Assembly (NCBI GenBank): GCA_963739395.1
Contig: CAVUAE010000001.1
Span: forward strand, 930,001 to 994,000
Length of the DNA stretch: 64,000 nucleotides
Source of the DNA: RBG-13-51-18 sp963739395
Lineage (GTDB): Bacteria > Chloroflexota > Dehalococcoidia > Dehalococcoidales > RBG-16-60-22
Direction of reading: 5' to 3'
In this document: piece by piece, positions 8,041 through 16,924 of the stretch
How the letters are laid out: every line of letters starts with the position of its first letter
Position numbering within the stretch: the stretch's first letter is position 1
Program-made: the position numbers and the translations under genes
Notes under the pieces: model-generated
Told to the model about the DNA's origin: nothing
What the model saw: the letters and a program-made list of their open reading frames with translations, nothing else
The model's database searches: none

Positions 8041-8080
8041 TCCCTCTCTCTGCCAGCGGAGAGAGGGTCAGGGAGAGAGG
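8041..8080. repeat. right imperfect inverted repeat flanking the DUF559 gene
   Basis: It begins 2 bp after the DUF559 stop codon, is itself palindromic (CTCTCTG ... GAGAGGG region), and matches the reverse complement of 7596-7634. Confidence 0.6.
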
Positions 8081-8149
8081 TCGGGTTTTTAGTGTTGAAC
8101 ACAATAATTAGAGTATAATTATTCTAAGTCCAATAAGGGTATAAAAGTT

Positions 8150-9040
8150 ATGGCGGCAATCATCTATATCGGTACTTCCGGCTGGTCTTACCCTAAAGGT
8201 GAAGGCACCTGGCAGGGTTTTTTCTATCCCCCGGGCAAGATAAATGAGCTTGAGTTTTATAGCCAGTTTTTCAACACCGTAGAAATCAATTCTTCTTTTT
8301 ACCGTCCACCGAACCCCGGTTATGTTTATAACTGGGCTAAACATGTGCCCAAGGGATTCCTTTTCGCGGTAAAACTCTGGCAAAAGTTCACCCACCCTAA
8401 GATGTTTAAAGAAGCCACCGGTGAAGACGCCGTTATTTCTCAAGATGATGTTGACCTTTTTAAAAAATGCATCGAACCGCTGGCTAAATACGGTAAACTT
8501 GGGGCATTGCTAGCGCAGTTTCCGCCCAGTTTTAAAAACGATGATTATGGAAGACAAATGCTTGAAGCTATCGCCAAAACCTTCGGGGAATACAGACTGG
8601 CGGTGGAATTAAGGCATCGTTCCTGGAGCGATGATAAAAGCACCGCTAAATTTCTCAAGGAAAACAACATGGCTTGGGTAAATATTGACGAGCCTAAGTT
8701 CAGCACTTCGATAGCTATGGAGACGCCCGTGACGGCGGAAATCGCTTACTTTCGTTTTCATGGTCGAAACGCTAAAGACTGGTGGAGCGGTAATGGCGAA
8801 CAGCGCTACCGGTATCATTATAATGAAACAGAAATCAATGAATTAGCCGAGCGGGTCAAAGCCGCCGCGGAAAAAACAAGGTTGCTTTTCGCCTTCTTCA
8901 ATAATCACTGGCAGGCTTATGCCCCGCGCAATGCCAACGACCTCAAGAAAGCGCTGAAAATGCCTTTCGAACAATTGCCGCTTAACCTTGAAATAATGCA
9001 GGATAAAAGCGATACTAAAAAGAAAAAGGACGACCGCTAG
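8150..9040 (+). CDS. DUF72 (YecE-like) TIM-barrel protein
   Basis: The 296-residue protein opens with the DUF72 signature YIGTSGWSYP and continues with FYPPG, FNTVEINSSFYRPP, FAVKLWQKFTH and a C-terminal YFRFHGR plus FNNHWQAYAPRNA. DUF72 proteins form TIM barrels; their reaction is unsettled. The length is slightly above the usual ~240-280 because of a Lys-rich tail. It ends 3 bp before recN, so the two are probably co-transcribed. A TATAAT box at 8114-8119 without a well-spaced -35 is the nearest promoter-like element. Confidence 0.93.
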   Translation: MAAIIYIGTSGWSYPKGEGTWQGFFYPPGKINELEFYSQFFNTVEINSSFYRPPNPGYVYNWAKHVPKGFLFAVKLWQKFTHPKMFKEATGEDAVISQDDVDLFKKCIEPLAKYGKLGALLAQFPPSFKNDDYGRQMLEAIAKTFGEYRLAVELRHRSWSDDKSTAKFLKENNMAWVNIDEPKFSTSIAMETPVTAEIAYFRFHGRNAKDWWSGNGEQRYRYHYNETEINELAERVKAAAEKTRLLFAFFNNHWQAYAPRNANDLKKALKMPFEQLPLNLEIMQDKSDTKKKKDDR

Positions 9041-9043
9041 GAC

Positions 9044-10798
9044 ATGCTTGACGAACTATCGGTAAAAGACTTCGGCATCATCGAAGAGATAAACTGGAAG
9101 CCATCCACCGGCTTGAATGTTATTACCGGCGAAACCGGCGCCGGCAAGTCGCTGGTGGTGGACGCCGTTGAAGCATTATTATCCGGTCAGGCTAAAGAAG
9201 AAGACGTCCGTCACGGCGCTTCCGAAGCCCGGGTCGAAGGGGTTTTCCATCAGGATAATGGCGAGCAGAATCGGTCCCTGCAAACTCTGCTAACGGAAAA
9301 GGGACTTGATGCCGGCGATGGGACCATTCTCTTTGCCTGCGAAATCAGGCGGCAGGGTCGCACTACGCCGCGGGTAAATCGGCAGGCGGTATCCAGAGCG
9401 TTGCTTAAGGATATCGGCGCGGCGATGGTCGATATTCACGGCCAAAGCGAGCACCTCTCTCTCCTCAATAAAAGCCACCATCTGGACTATCTGGACGCTT
9501 ATGCGCACACACTGGAAAAACGACATGGTTTTGGAGATAAAGCTTCAGCATTGCATCAGATGGAGCGGGAAATCCAGTCGTTATCTCGCGATGAAAAAGA
9601 ACTAACCCGACACATTGAGTTACTCAATTTCCAGATTGATGAGATAAAAAAGGCGGAATTGCAGGAAGGCGAAGAAGAAGCGTTACAAAAAGAACTAACT
9701 ATCCTGACATCCGCGGAAAAACTAAAAGCGGCGTCTTTTGAAATTTATCGTATCCTTTACGGCGAAGACAGCGCCATGACTGCTAATTCGGCTCTCGATA
9801 AAGTCAACGAAACCCTCCCGCTGATGAAGCAGCTCGTCGATACCGATTCGTCGCTACAGCCCAAAATGACTAATCTTGAGGGAATCATTAACGGACTTGA
9901 AGAGCTGGCACGGGAAATCCACGCTTACGGCGATAACCTCAACTTCGACCCACAACGACTCGAAGAGGTGCAGAATCGGCTTGAACTCATCAAGACTTTA
10001 AAACGCAAGTACGGGAACTCTATCAATGAGGTGTTAGCTTACCTCACCAAAGCCGAAAAAGAAGTAGCCGGGCTGACCTCCTCTACCGAACGGCGTGAAG
10101 AGCTGGAAAAACAACGTGAACAACTAAAAAAAGAAATGGGTATTCTTGCCGCCAAGCTTTCGCAGGAGCGGCAAAAAGCGGCACATAAAATTGCCGCAGC
10201 AGTGAAGAAAGAACTCGCCGAACTAAGTATGGGACGAGTGGAATTCTTCGTCTCGATTACGCAAGAGCCTTCTCCGGATGGAATTCCTTTGCCCGATGGT
10301 AATTTTTATAAGTTCAACAACTCTGGCGTGGACGACGTGGCTTTCCTGGCATCCACTAATCCGGGCGAGCCGGCTAAAGCCCTGGATAAAATCGCCTCGA
10401 CCGGCGAGATATCGCGCTTCATGTTGGCGTTGAAAAGCGCTCTGGCGGAAGCGGACACGATTCCAGTGCTCATCTTCGATGAAATTGATATCGGCATCGG
10501 CGGTCGCAGCGGGGAGGTTATCGGCCGAAAACTTTGGAAACTGGCGCAGAACCATCAGGTCATTTGCGTGACGCATTTACCGCAAATTGCCGCCTTCGCC
10601 GACGCCCAGTATCGCGTCAGCAAACGAACTGCCCGCGACCGTACGGTCAGCACCATTGAACCACTTCAAGGGGAGGCGCGGGAAAAAGAGCTGGCGATGA
10701 TGATTGGCGGTCAGCAATATACGGAAAGCGCTTTAAAAGCCGCGCGGGAATTAATAGAAAAAGCAGCAGCATGGAAAAAAGACTTGAAAAAAGAATAG
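9044..10798 (+). CDS. recN: DNA repair protein RecN
   Basis: This 584-residue SMC-like ATPase acts in double-strand break repair. The Walker A motif GETGAGKS is at residues 29-36, followed by the RecN-specific R..R..R region (ACEIRRQGRTTPRVN) and the Q-loop motif DIHGQSEHLSLL. The centre is coiled coil. The C-terminal half has STGEISRFMLALK (ABC signature) and LIFDEIDIGIGGRSG (Walker B/D loop), then VICVTHLPQIAAFAD. Length is typical for RecN. It is followed directly by a strong terminator whose stem begins inside the stop codon. Confidence 0.97.
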   Translation: MLDELSVKDFGIIEEINWKPSTGLNVITGETGAGKSLVVDAVEALLSGQAKEEDVRHGASEARVEGVFHQDNGEQNRSLQTLLTEKGLDAGDGTILFACEIRRQGRTTPRVNRQAVSRALLKDIGAAMVDIHGQSEHLSLLNKSHHLDYLDAYAHTLEKRHGFGDKASALHQMEREIQSLSRDEKELTRHIELLNFQIDEIKKAELQEGEEEALQKELTILTSAEKLKAASFEIYRILYGEDSAMTANSALDKVNETLPLMKQLVDTDSSLQPKMTNLEGIINGLEELAREIHAYGDNLNFDPQRLEEVQNRLELIKTLKRKYGNSINEVLAYLTKAEKEVAGLTSSTERREELEKQREQLKKEMGILAAKLSQERQKAAHKIAAAVKKELAELSMGRVEFFVSITQEPSPDGIPLPDGNFYKFNNSGVDDVAFLASTNPGEPAKALDKIASTGEISRFMLALKSALAEADTIPVLIFDEIDIGIGGRSGEVIGRKLWKLAQNHQVICVTHLPQIAAFADAQYRVSKRTARDRTVSTIEPLQGEAREKELAMMIGGQQYTESALKAARELIEKAAAWKKDLKKE

Positions 10799-10830
10799 GG
10801 CGTATAGTTAAGTCCTATACGCCCTTCTTA
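10798..10830. terminator. bidirectional intrinsic terminator between recN and the GIN-domain gene
   Basis: A perfect 10-bp stem, GGGCGTATAG (10798-10807) and CTATACGCCC (10815-10824), with a 7-nt loop is followed by a T-rich stretch. The two flanking genes converge on it. Confidence 0.9.
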
Positions 10831-10848
10831 TCTTAATTTAATATCAGT

Positions 10849-11640
10849 TTATGGTGTGGTTATTCGTTCGATTTTCGACGCTCCAGATAAGTTGATATCT
10901 CCAAGTTCAGGATTCCCGGCATATCCCACTGAAGAGGCACCGCTAAGGTCAACATCCAATCTCCCATTTATATTTAGATTGGCGTGACTCGCCCCGCTAA
11001 ACTTAATATAGGCGTTATTTACGGTAAAACTCACCCCATCGACACTACTGGCGCCGGAGCCATCAATCTTAATATTCCCACCCGAACCGGTGAGATTGAC
11101 ATGACTCGCTCCGGAAAGTTTGATTTCAGAGCTTGCCGCGACTAGTTTGCCGGTCATTTCACTGGCACCAGATAATTCAGCGAAGAAACCGCCGGTTCCC
11201 ATATCAATGTCCAGCTTGCTTGCCCCGGATAAATGTAACTTTAAGTCCTGAAGGGAGTGGAAGCCACTGACCGTACCTCTAGAAGCTCCTGAAAGGCCTA
11301 ACTCTTTAAGAACCGGCATGGTCACGGTTAGCTTCGGTGAGACGAACCAATTGAAGAACCAGGTATTAACACCAATTACCAGAGTGCTGCCGTCTTGGTG
11401 CACATCTATATGTTCGAAGGCATTTTCACCGGCAGTGATAGTGACTGAATAACTATCCGATTGCGTAATTGTTACCTCGAAACTGTACCCGGCGTCAATA
11501 CCGGTGAAGTCTTTAAAATCATAGTTTTTCGTGGTGACGGGACCAGCTTTCTCCGATAGATCAACAACATCACAACTCGTGAGTATTATCCCCGAGATGA
11601 TTACCCCGACGATGAGGATAGCGATTAATATTTTGTTCAT
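10849..11640 (-). CDS. DUF2807 (GIN/auto-transporter adhesin head) lipoprotein
   Basis: The start at 11640 is set by GGAGG 7 nt upstream. The 263-residue product has a lipoprotein signal peptide ending in LTSC (Cys 23), followed by a right-handed beta-helix-type repeat region in which LSGAS or SGAS recurs about every 20 residues; this is the DUF2807 signature. It should be anchored to the outer face of the membrane. It is the last gene of a PadR - HAAS/sensor - GIN operon, a combination typical of envelope-stress modules of Gram-positive-type bacteria. The ligand or signal is unknown. Confidence 0.9.
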   Translation of the reverse strand: MNKILIAILIVGVIISGIILTSCDVVDLSEKAGPVTTKNYDFKDFTGIDAGYSFEVTITQSDSYSVTITAGENAFEHIDVHQDGSTLVIGVNTWFFNWFVSPKLTVTMPVLKELGLSGASRGTVSGFHSLQDLKLHLSGASKLDIDMGTGGFFAELSGASEMTGKLVAASSEIKLSGASHVNLTGSGGNIKIDGSGASSVDGVSFTVNNAYIKFSGASHANLNINGRLDVDLSGASSVGYAGNPELGDINLSGASKIERITTP

Positions 11641-11665
11641 TTTACGTCCTCCAAAGATTACCAAA

Positions 11666-12607
11666 TTATTCTTTTACGAGCATTACTTTTGCCCACATTC
11701 CGTGCAGTTTACCCATATATTTTGCCAGATGCATCGTGGCAAAAAGCAGTAATATGCCGCCGATGACGAAAAAGGGTATAGACCAGGTTGCGAAGTAATA
11801 CCCGTGGTGACCAATGACAAACGCCGGCAAATCGTAGATATGCTGCCAGATAGGGTTGGTTATTAAGTATACCGAGCCGCCAATCAGGCAGACGAAAACA
11901 GTAAAGTAGACGATGCCTAACGGCATCTGCATTATCATATAAACAACAGCCGTCCAAGTCTGTCTTTCTTTAAACATAGTTATGAACTTTTGCCACCAGC
12001 CGATGTCCTTACGCGAGAAAAGCGGTCGGCGGGGCATTCTTACACCCAACACGGCTTCGATAAGGCGACCTTCTACCAGGGCGATGCCCCGCGCCGAAAG
12101 CAGGAAAAGTGCCAGAATCGGCAAACCAACAATAAGGACCAGTAACCCGGCTGATAATGATAATCCTGTCACTGCCCAGGTAAAATAGGCGATACCCGTG
12201 CCCATGGCTAAGATAAGGTAGAATAAAGACCCCCATGCCCTTGCCTCGCCGAAAACGCCGAAGAAGCGGGTGTACCACGGTCGCGTATCTGGGGCTACAG
12301 GAGCAGCGGGCGGTGCCGGCGGTGGCGGTGTTTTTATTACCTCCGGAGCGGGGCGACCAAAGGAGGAGGGAGTGCGAGACTCGATGTCTTTATAGGCAGC
12401 GGCAATTTCCTTAGGCGTGCCGTATTTTTCGATAATCTGCTCCAGCGCTTTGGCTTCGGCGCCAGGTGTTTTGCTTTTGACGGTATTAGCTAGAGCCGTC
12501 CTCAAATATTCTTCAGCGTCCGATAAAGCATCTTGTATAGTAGCGCGGTCGCTGCCGGCTAGTTCTTTCTTCAACTCGGATAGGTACTGCTCAATACTGT
12601 TAATCAT
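11666..12607 (-). CDS. HAAS-domain / putative sensor membrane protein
   Basis: Residues 1-75 form the helical HAAS (DUF1700-like) domain (YLSELKKELAGSDRATIQDALSDAEEYLR, written here in part: LKKELAGSDRATI and DAEEYL), which in related proteins couples to PadR regulators. A Pro-rich linker follows (PPPPAPPAAP), then two similar halves, each with a pair of membrane helices (about 125-180 and 220-300), resembling the 'putative sensor' domain. Its start codon overlaps the end of the padR gene by 8 bp, indicating translational coupling. It probably senses a membrane or envelope state and modulates the PadR repressor; this is inferred from the domain pairing. Confidence 0.85.
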   Translation of the reverse strand: MINSIEQYLSELKKELAGSDRATIQDALSDAEEYLRTALANTVKSKTPGAEAKALEQIIEKYGTPKEIAAAYKDIESRTPSSFGRPAPEVIKTPPPPAPPAAPVAPDTRPWYTRFFGVFGEARAWGSLFYLILAMGTGIAYFTWAVTGLSLSAGLLVLIVGLPILALFLLSARGIALVEGRLIEAVLGVRMPRRPLFSRKDIGWWQKFITMFKERQTWTAVVYMIMQMPLGIVYFTVFVCLIGGSVYLITNPIWQHIYDLPAFVIGHHGYYFATWSIPFFVIGGILLLFATMHLAKYMGKLHGMWAKVMLVKE

Positions 12608-12968
12608 GTTCTCCTCCTTTAAGGACGTTATTTACAAGGTCGCTGGTCTGCTGCCAGATTTCTCTCCACTTCATCAGAGTCTGACGACCAGCTTTAGTTA
12701 TTTTGTAATAGCGCCGGGGCGGTCCGGCGACGGAAGGCTCGACTTCACTTTGAAGCAAACTGGCGGCTTCCAATGAACGAAGTACCGGATAAAGTGCGCC
12801 CTGTTTCATAATGTCAACGTCTTTGGTTTGTTTTTCGATGAGTTTGGCTATCTGGTAGCCATACATTGGTTTAGTAGCTTTTTCCAATACCCCCAATAAA
12901 ACCAGCGCCGCCGTACCACCGTTGAGTTCCTTTTGAAATTTTTTAATGGCTTCTACTATTTCATCCAA
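12600..12968 (-). CDS. PadR family transcriptional regulator (TTG start)
   Basis: The frame can be read from 13055 but no usable start lies there; a GGAGG box at 12979-12975 sits 6 nt before a TTG at 12968, giving a 122-residue protein, the usual PadR size. Visible features are the winged helix (LLGVLEKATKPMYGYQIAKLI), the KQGALYPVLRSLEAASLL recognition segment and the wing PPRRYYKITKAG. The C-terminal helix mediates dimerisation. It heads the operon with the HAAS/sensor and GIN lipoprotein genes and probably represses it. Confidence 0.92.
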   Translation of the reverse strand: MDEIVEAIKKFQKELNGGTAALVLLGVLEKATKPMYGYQIAKLIEKQTKDVDIMKQGALYPVLRSLEAASLLQSEVEPSVAGPPRRYYKITKAGRQTLMKWREIWQQTSDLVNNVLKGGEHD

Positions 12969-13042
12969 AGTAGCCCTCCACCGCAATACCTGCGGATTTA
13001 TTAGGTTTATAATGTTATTAATTAAATAGTAATGATAAGTTA

Positions 13043-13071
13043 ATAATAGTCTCAAGCAAATATTTTGTCAA
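13043..13071 (-). promoter_or_regulatory. promoter of the PadR operon
   Basis: On the minus strand TTGACA (13071-13066) and TATTAT (13048-13043) are separated by exactly 17 bp, 75 bp upstream of the TTG start of padR. The leader is very AT-rich. Confidence 0.75.
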
Positions 13072-13190
13072 TAGTAATTACGTCAATTCTGGGGGAAATA
13101 GAGGTAGATATGGTTATAGGATTATATAAATATATAGATTTTCTTTATATATTAGCGATTATCTATGAATATATCTCGTAATCGATAATA

Positions 13191-13880
13191 TTACGTTTGA
13201 TATTCTAAAGCCTTCCGTCCGGAGTATTCCTGGCGGGTGTACCAGGTTTGTACCGCGGCGGCAACCTCGACGGTAGAATCAAACACCCTTAAGAGGTCGA
13301 CGTCTTGCAGCGAAATGTTGCCTTCGGCAAGAACGGTGTTTTTCAACCAATCTAAAAACCCAGCCCAGTATTCACTGGAATACATGATGACGGGGAAGGG
13401 TTTGATTTTATGCGTCTGGATTAGAGTAAGAATTTCCGTCAATTCGTCCATCGTGCCCAAGCCGCCCGGCATAATAATGAAGGCGGTAGCGTACTTCACC
13501 AGCATTACCTTGCGCACGAAGAAATGATGAAAAGTAATTGTTTTTTCGGCATAAACATTACATACCTGCTCGACCGGCAACTCAATATTAAGCCCGACGG
13601 ATTTAACGCCTGCCTTACTTGCTCCCAGGTTCGCAGCTTCCATCACGCCAGGTCCCCCACCGGTCATAATGTTAAAGCCAGCTTTGCCCAACAGGTAAGC
13701 AATTTCTTGAGTCTGCTTATACAATTTATTATTAGGTTTGATACGAGCGGAGCCGTAAATAGTTACCGCCGGCACGATATCGGCTAGGGTATCGAAGCCT
13801 TCGACAAACTCTCCCATGATACGGAACATCCGCCAAGATTCTTCTTTAGCCATTTGATTGATTTCATACTCGCCACTCAT
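13191..13880 (-). CDS. LOG family protein (TIGR00730-type)
   Basis: The 229-residue protein contains the LOG-family motifs GGGPGVMEAANLGA and PGGLGTMDELTE, which bind the nucleotide phosphate in cytokinin-activating phosphoribohydrolases and in related bacterial proteins often misnamed lysine decarboxylase. The AVTIYGSARIK strand near the N-terminus is also typical. A GGAGGG box precedes the ATG. The likely activity is hydrolysis of nucleoside 5'-monophosphates to base plus ribose phosphate, but the physiological substrate in bacteria is uncertain. It lies 33 bp downstream of the beta-CASP hydrolase stop on the same strand... both are read leftward, the hydrolase first. Confidence 0.9.
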   Translation of the reverse strand: MSGEYEINQMAKEESWRMFRIMGEFVEGFDTLADIVPAVTIYGSARIKPNNKLYKQTQEIAYLLGKAGFNIMTGGGPGVMEAANLGASKAGVKSVGLNIELPVEQVCNVYAEKTITFHHFFVRKVMLVKYATAFIIMPGGLGTMDELTEILTLIQTHKIKPFPVIMYSSEYWAGFLDWLKNTVLAEGNISLQDVDLLRVFDSTVEVAAAVQTWYTRQEYSGRKALEYQT

Positions 13881-13912
13881 AGACCCTCCTCAAGAGGAAT
13901 TTACATTAGTTT

Positions 13913-15319
13913 TTATTTCAGCCTGACGGTTGAGTTATATTTCGGTACAGAATTTTCGTATCCGGTATTTTTGTTTAATAATTTACTGAACTCGGTGGCG
14001 GCTTCGTTTTCGCCGTGGGTGATAAAAATATGTTTTGGCGTTACAGATAATTGAGAAAGCCATTTCATCAGGTCGTCTCTATCAGCGTGGGCGGAGAATC
14101 CCTTAATCTGGGCAATGCGGGCACGGACGGGATATTGCTGGCCATGGATTCTAACATTTTTCGCGCCGTCGAGTATCAGTCTGCCCAGTGTGCCTACTGC
14201 CTGATAGCCGACGAATAATATAGTACATTCCGGTCGGGAAATGTTTTGAATAAGGTGATGTTTAATGCGGCCGCCGTTGCACATGCCGGCTCCGGCGATT
14301 ATCATAATCGTGCCTTTAATGGAGTTTAAAGTTTTTGATTCTTCTACCGTTTCTACCATTTTTAATCCAGGAAAATCAAAAGGTGAACGGTGCTGGCTGA
14401 TCAGCTTTCTCATATCATCATCCATCAATTCGGCGTAGCGTTTAAATACTTCGGTGATTTGTATCGCCATCGGACTATCGAGGTAAACCTCCAAAGCTGG
14501 TATGCGTTTTTCCATGGAAAGGTTATTAAGGTAATAAAGGATTTCCTGGGCGCGCTGTAAAGCGAAACTGGGGACGACGATATTACCGCGGGCGGCGAAA
14601 GCACTCTTGACGATTTCCTCCAGCTCATTACTGATATCCTCGGTGCCTTCGTGGATGCGGTCGCCATAGGTTGACTCCATCACAATATAATCCGTAAAGC
14701 GGAACATGCTGGGGTCGTGCAAGAAGGGCCGGTTCCAGCGTCCGATATCGCCAGAGAAAATGATGCTTCTTTTTTCGCCGTTTTGTTTAATCCTTAGCTT
14801 AATCATCGCCGAACCCAGCACATGGCCGGCGTCAAAAAAAGTGGCTTCGATGCCGTGACCGATATCGATGGTCTGATTATACTCCACAGTCGAAAAAAGA
14901 GGGAAAGTTTTTTCGGCATCAGCGACGGTATAAAGAGGTTCTTCCGGATAGCGTCTCTTTTTGCCCTCCCGCAGATGTCTCTTTTTCTTATAAGCGGCGT
15001 CTTCTTCCTGTAAATGGGCTGAATCTATCAGCATAATTTTCGTGATATCCGCGGTGGCTGGCGTGCAATAAACCCTGCCCTGGAATCCGTCCTTGACCAA
15101 TTTCGGAAGCAAACCGGAGTGGTCTAGATGGGCATGGGTTAAAAATACAGCCTCCAGTTTCTTTGGTTTACAATGGAAAGGCTCCCAGTTTCTATATTGG
15201 AATTTTCTTTCCTGGTACAGACCGCAATCTACAAGAACGGTAGTATTATTTGTCTCTATCATATAGCGGGAGCCGGTCACGCCGCGGGCAGCGCCCATAA
15301 AGGTGAGTTTAATATCCAT
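13913..15319 (-). CDS. beta-CASP metallo-beta-lactamase RNA hydrolase (Ysh1/CPSF-like)
   Basis: The 468-residue protein begins MDIKLTFMGAARGVTGS and has the metallo-beta-lactamase motifs THAHLDHSG (motif 2), FDAGHVLGSA and FSGDIGR, followed by the beta-CASP insert with VMESTYGDR, GNIVVPSFALQR, AGAGMCNGGRI and the final HADRDDLMKW and FITHGE motifs. This is the full set of zinc ligands for a processing endo/exonuclease acting on RNA. I placed the start at 15319 because the family begins there; an extension to 15382 reads through a terminator hairpin. No strong Shine-Dalgarno is visible, so the start is less sure than the identity. Confidence 0.92.
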   Translation of the reverse strand: MDIKLTFMGAARGVTGSRYMIETNNTTVLVDCGLYQERKFQYRNWEPFHCKPKKLEAVFLTHAHLDHSGLLPKLVKDGFQGRVYCTPATADITKIMLIDSAHLQEEDAAYKKKRHLREGKKRRYPEEPLYTVADAEKTFPLFSTVEYNQTIDIGHGIEATFFDAGHVLGSAMIKLRIKQNGEKRSIIFSGDIGRWNRPFLHDPSMFRFTDYIVMESTYGDRIHEGTEDISNELEEIVKSAFAARGNIVVPSFALQRAQEILYYLNNLSMEKRIPALEVYLDSPMAIQITEVFKRYAELMDDDMRKLISQHRSPFDFPGLKMVETVEESKTLNSIKGTIMIIAGAGMCNGGRIKHHLIQNISRPECTILFVGYQAVGTLGRLILDGAKNVRIHGQQYPVRARIAQIKGFSAHADRDDLMKWLSQLSVTPKHIFITHGENEAATEFSKLLNKNTGYENSVPKYNSTVRLK

Positions 15320-15368
15320 TGGTTTAATAATATCATCTGCGGGGATGGGATACCACTTGGGCGAATAT

Positions 15369-15418
15369 AAAAAAAGATACAATAACCAAACATCTAATTA
15401 TCGCTTGATTATTGTATC
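15369..15418 (-). terminator. terminator of the CotH-VTC-DUF4956 operon
   Basis: On the minus strand the perfect 10-bp arms GATACAATAA (15418-15409) and TTATTGTATC (15385-15376) are followed at once by a run of seven T. The stem is AT-rich but the U-tract is ideal, and it lies 46 bp after the DUF4956 stop. Confidence 0.75.
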
Positions 15419-15463
15419 CTTTAACCTTTTCAGGACAAGTCTTAATTATTGGTTAACTTTTAG

Positions 15464-16132
15464 TTACCCGACAAACAACTCTACTTTAGCCGGTCCGGTA
15501 ACTTTATTAAGCTCGGTGGTGAAAGTCGCCCAATCAAATTTTGTGCGCTTGCGATACTGGTAATTGAGATTCACCCTATCCTCAATGACGGACATCGTCA
15601 CCATTCTTAAGCCAGGTAACTGTTCCATAAGGAAAGCAGAGAGTTTATTTTCCACTTGGGCATAAGCGCTCTGGTCAACGGAAATCATTAACTGCCCTCG
15701 CCCGAATACATTGAAACGGTTGCGGGTCAACCAGTGAATACCTAGAGCTACGAAGACGAAGATGATAAGAACCGAGGTAATCAGGAAGTTATTGGTAGCG
15801 GCGCCGATGGATGAAGCAATTAAAAGTAGCAAGAAACCTATTTCTGCTGGGTCTTTGACCGGCGTGCGGAAACGGACGAAGGATAGCGCGCCCAGCAAGC
15901 CTAGCGATAGCGGTATCGATACCTGGATGCCCAGGAAGAGGGCGGTAATCGCCGGACCGCCGATGATAAAGGTGCGGTGCACCCCCGCCCCGATATGCCT
16001 CGACCCGTAGAACATCTGGTATAAAAGGTAAATAACAATCGAAGCTAAAATGGAGAATCCCAGGTCGACGATGATTTGATTCATACTTAACGGAGTCCCT
16101 AAACTTTGAATATAGTGCCAGAGATCACTCAT
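15464..16132 (-). CDS. DUF4956 membrane protein
   Basis: This 222-residue protein has four to five membrane helices in its first ~135 residues, with the DUF4956 core SLGLLGALSFVRFRTPVKDPAE between helices, then a soluble C-terminal domain of about 80 residues with ferredoxin-like alternation (MISVDQSAYAQVENKLSAF). DUF4956 genes are repeatedly found next to VTC-domain and CotH genes, as here. The RFRTPVKDP loop is the strongly conserved part. Its function is not established; a partner role in polyphosphate synthesis or export at the membrane is the common suggestion. It starts 16 bp after the VTC gene. Confidence 0.92.
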   Translation of the reverse strand: MSDLWHYIQSLGTPLSMNQIIVDLGFSILASIVIYLLYQMFYGSRHIGAGVHRTFIIGGPAITALFLGIQVSIPLSLGLLGALSFVRFRTPVKDPAEIGFLLLLIASSIGAATNNFLITSVLIIFVFVALGIHWLTRNRFNVFGRGQLMISVDQSAYAQVENKLSAFLMEQLPGLRMVTMSVIEDRVNLNYQYRKRTKFDWATFTTELNKVTGPAKVELFVG

Positions 16133-16147
16133 GAAATATCCTCCTTT

Positions 16148-16903
16148 TTACGTTGAAACCTTTTGCTCTACACGGATAAAATAGGCGTCCAGGCAGCCGC
16201 CGTATTTGGAAAATCTACTCCAGTCCACATCCAGTTGCTTCATATAGCGTAGTGTTACTGGCAGCTCGATAGAGGGACCTTTAACCTCGAGAACGCCTCC
16301 TTCAAGGCGTACCTCTCTGCCTTGCCTGCCAAACTCTGGCGCTACAACCGAGGCGCTGATATCATAGTCTAAACAAACCCGCGTACCGGTTTGCATCTCG
16401 CTAAAGCGGTAACGCTGATATGTTATGAATATTATCGGCTTGATGGGCTGTCCCGGGAAATACCCAAATTTTGCCAATGACTGTAGAATGGTCGTTTTAT
16501 CTAAAATGCCGCGACTCAAATTTTCTAATTTTAAAGAATCTGGCGGTACGGTGAATTTCTTACGCTGTTTGCTGCTGGCGAAGCCCTCTCTCGATTTCAG
16601 TTCGAGGTAAACCGGCACTTCGCCGTTCTCTTTAGCATCGGAGCCATACCAGCGAATACGCACTTTATTCTTTTTATATTCACCAGCCGCCGATTTCTCG
16701 TACTGGTCAAGGTCGGCGGTATCAAAATATAAACTAAAAACGCGGTCTTTGGGGTATTCCCTATCCGCCCGGCAAATCTGACGTAAAAAGGTGTAAGCTA
16801 AACCGATATCCGAGGGACGAATAGCGAATTTCCGCTCGAACCTTTGCGGATGTTTTACCTGATTAGGTACGGATGATTTTTCGAATAATTCAGGGCTATT
16901 AAT
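16148..16903 (-). CDS. VTC-domain protein (polyphosphate polymerase family), apparent AUU start
   Basis: The frame is open from a TAG at 16909-16907 to the stop at 16148 and encodes about 251 residues. The N-terminal part translates to RFERKFAIRPSDI, then VFSLYFDTADLDQY and KVRIRWYG, the classic VTC/CYTH tunnel motifs, so the protein clearly begins well before the first GTG (16663). No ATG, GTG or TTG exists in this upstream stretch. A perfect GGAGG (16914-16910) sits 6 nt before an in-frame ATT at 16903, which I take as the start. Basic residues ELKSREG and YDIS follow. In the family this domain makes polyphosphate from ATP. It is between cotH and DUF4956. Confidence 0.85.
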   Translation of the reverse strand: MNSPELFEKSSVPNQVKHPQRFERKFAIRPSDIGLAYTFLRQICRADREYPKDRVFSLYFDTADLDQYEKSAAGEYKKNKVRIRWYGSDAKENGEVPVYLELKSREGFASSKQRKKFTVPPDSLKLENLSRGILDKTTILQSLAKFGYFPGQPIKPIIFITYQRYRFSEMQTGTRVCLDYDISASVVAPEFGRQGREVRLEGGVLEVKGPSIELPVTLRYMKQLDVDWSRFSKYGGCLDAYFIRVEQKVST

Positions 16904-16924
16904 TTTCTACCTCCGGGTGTTTTC

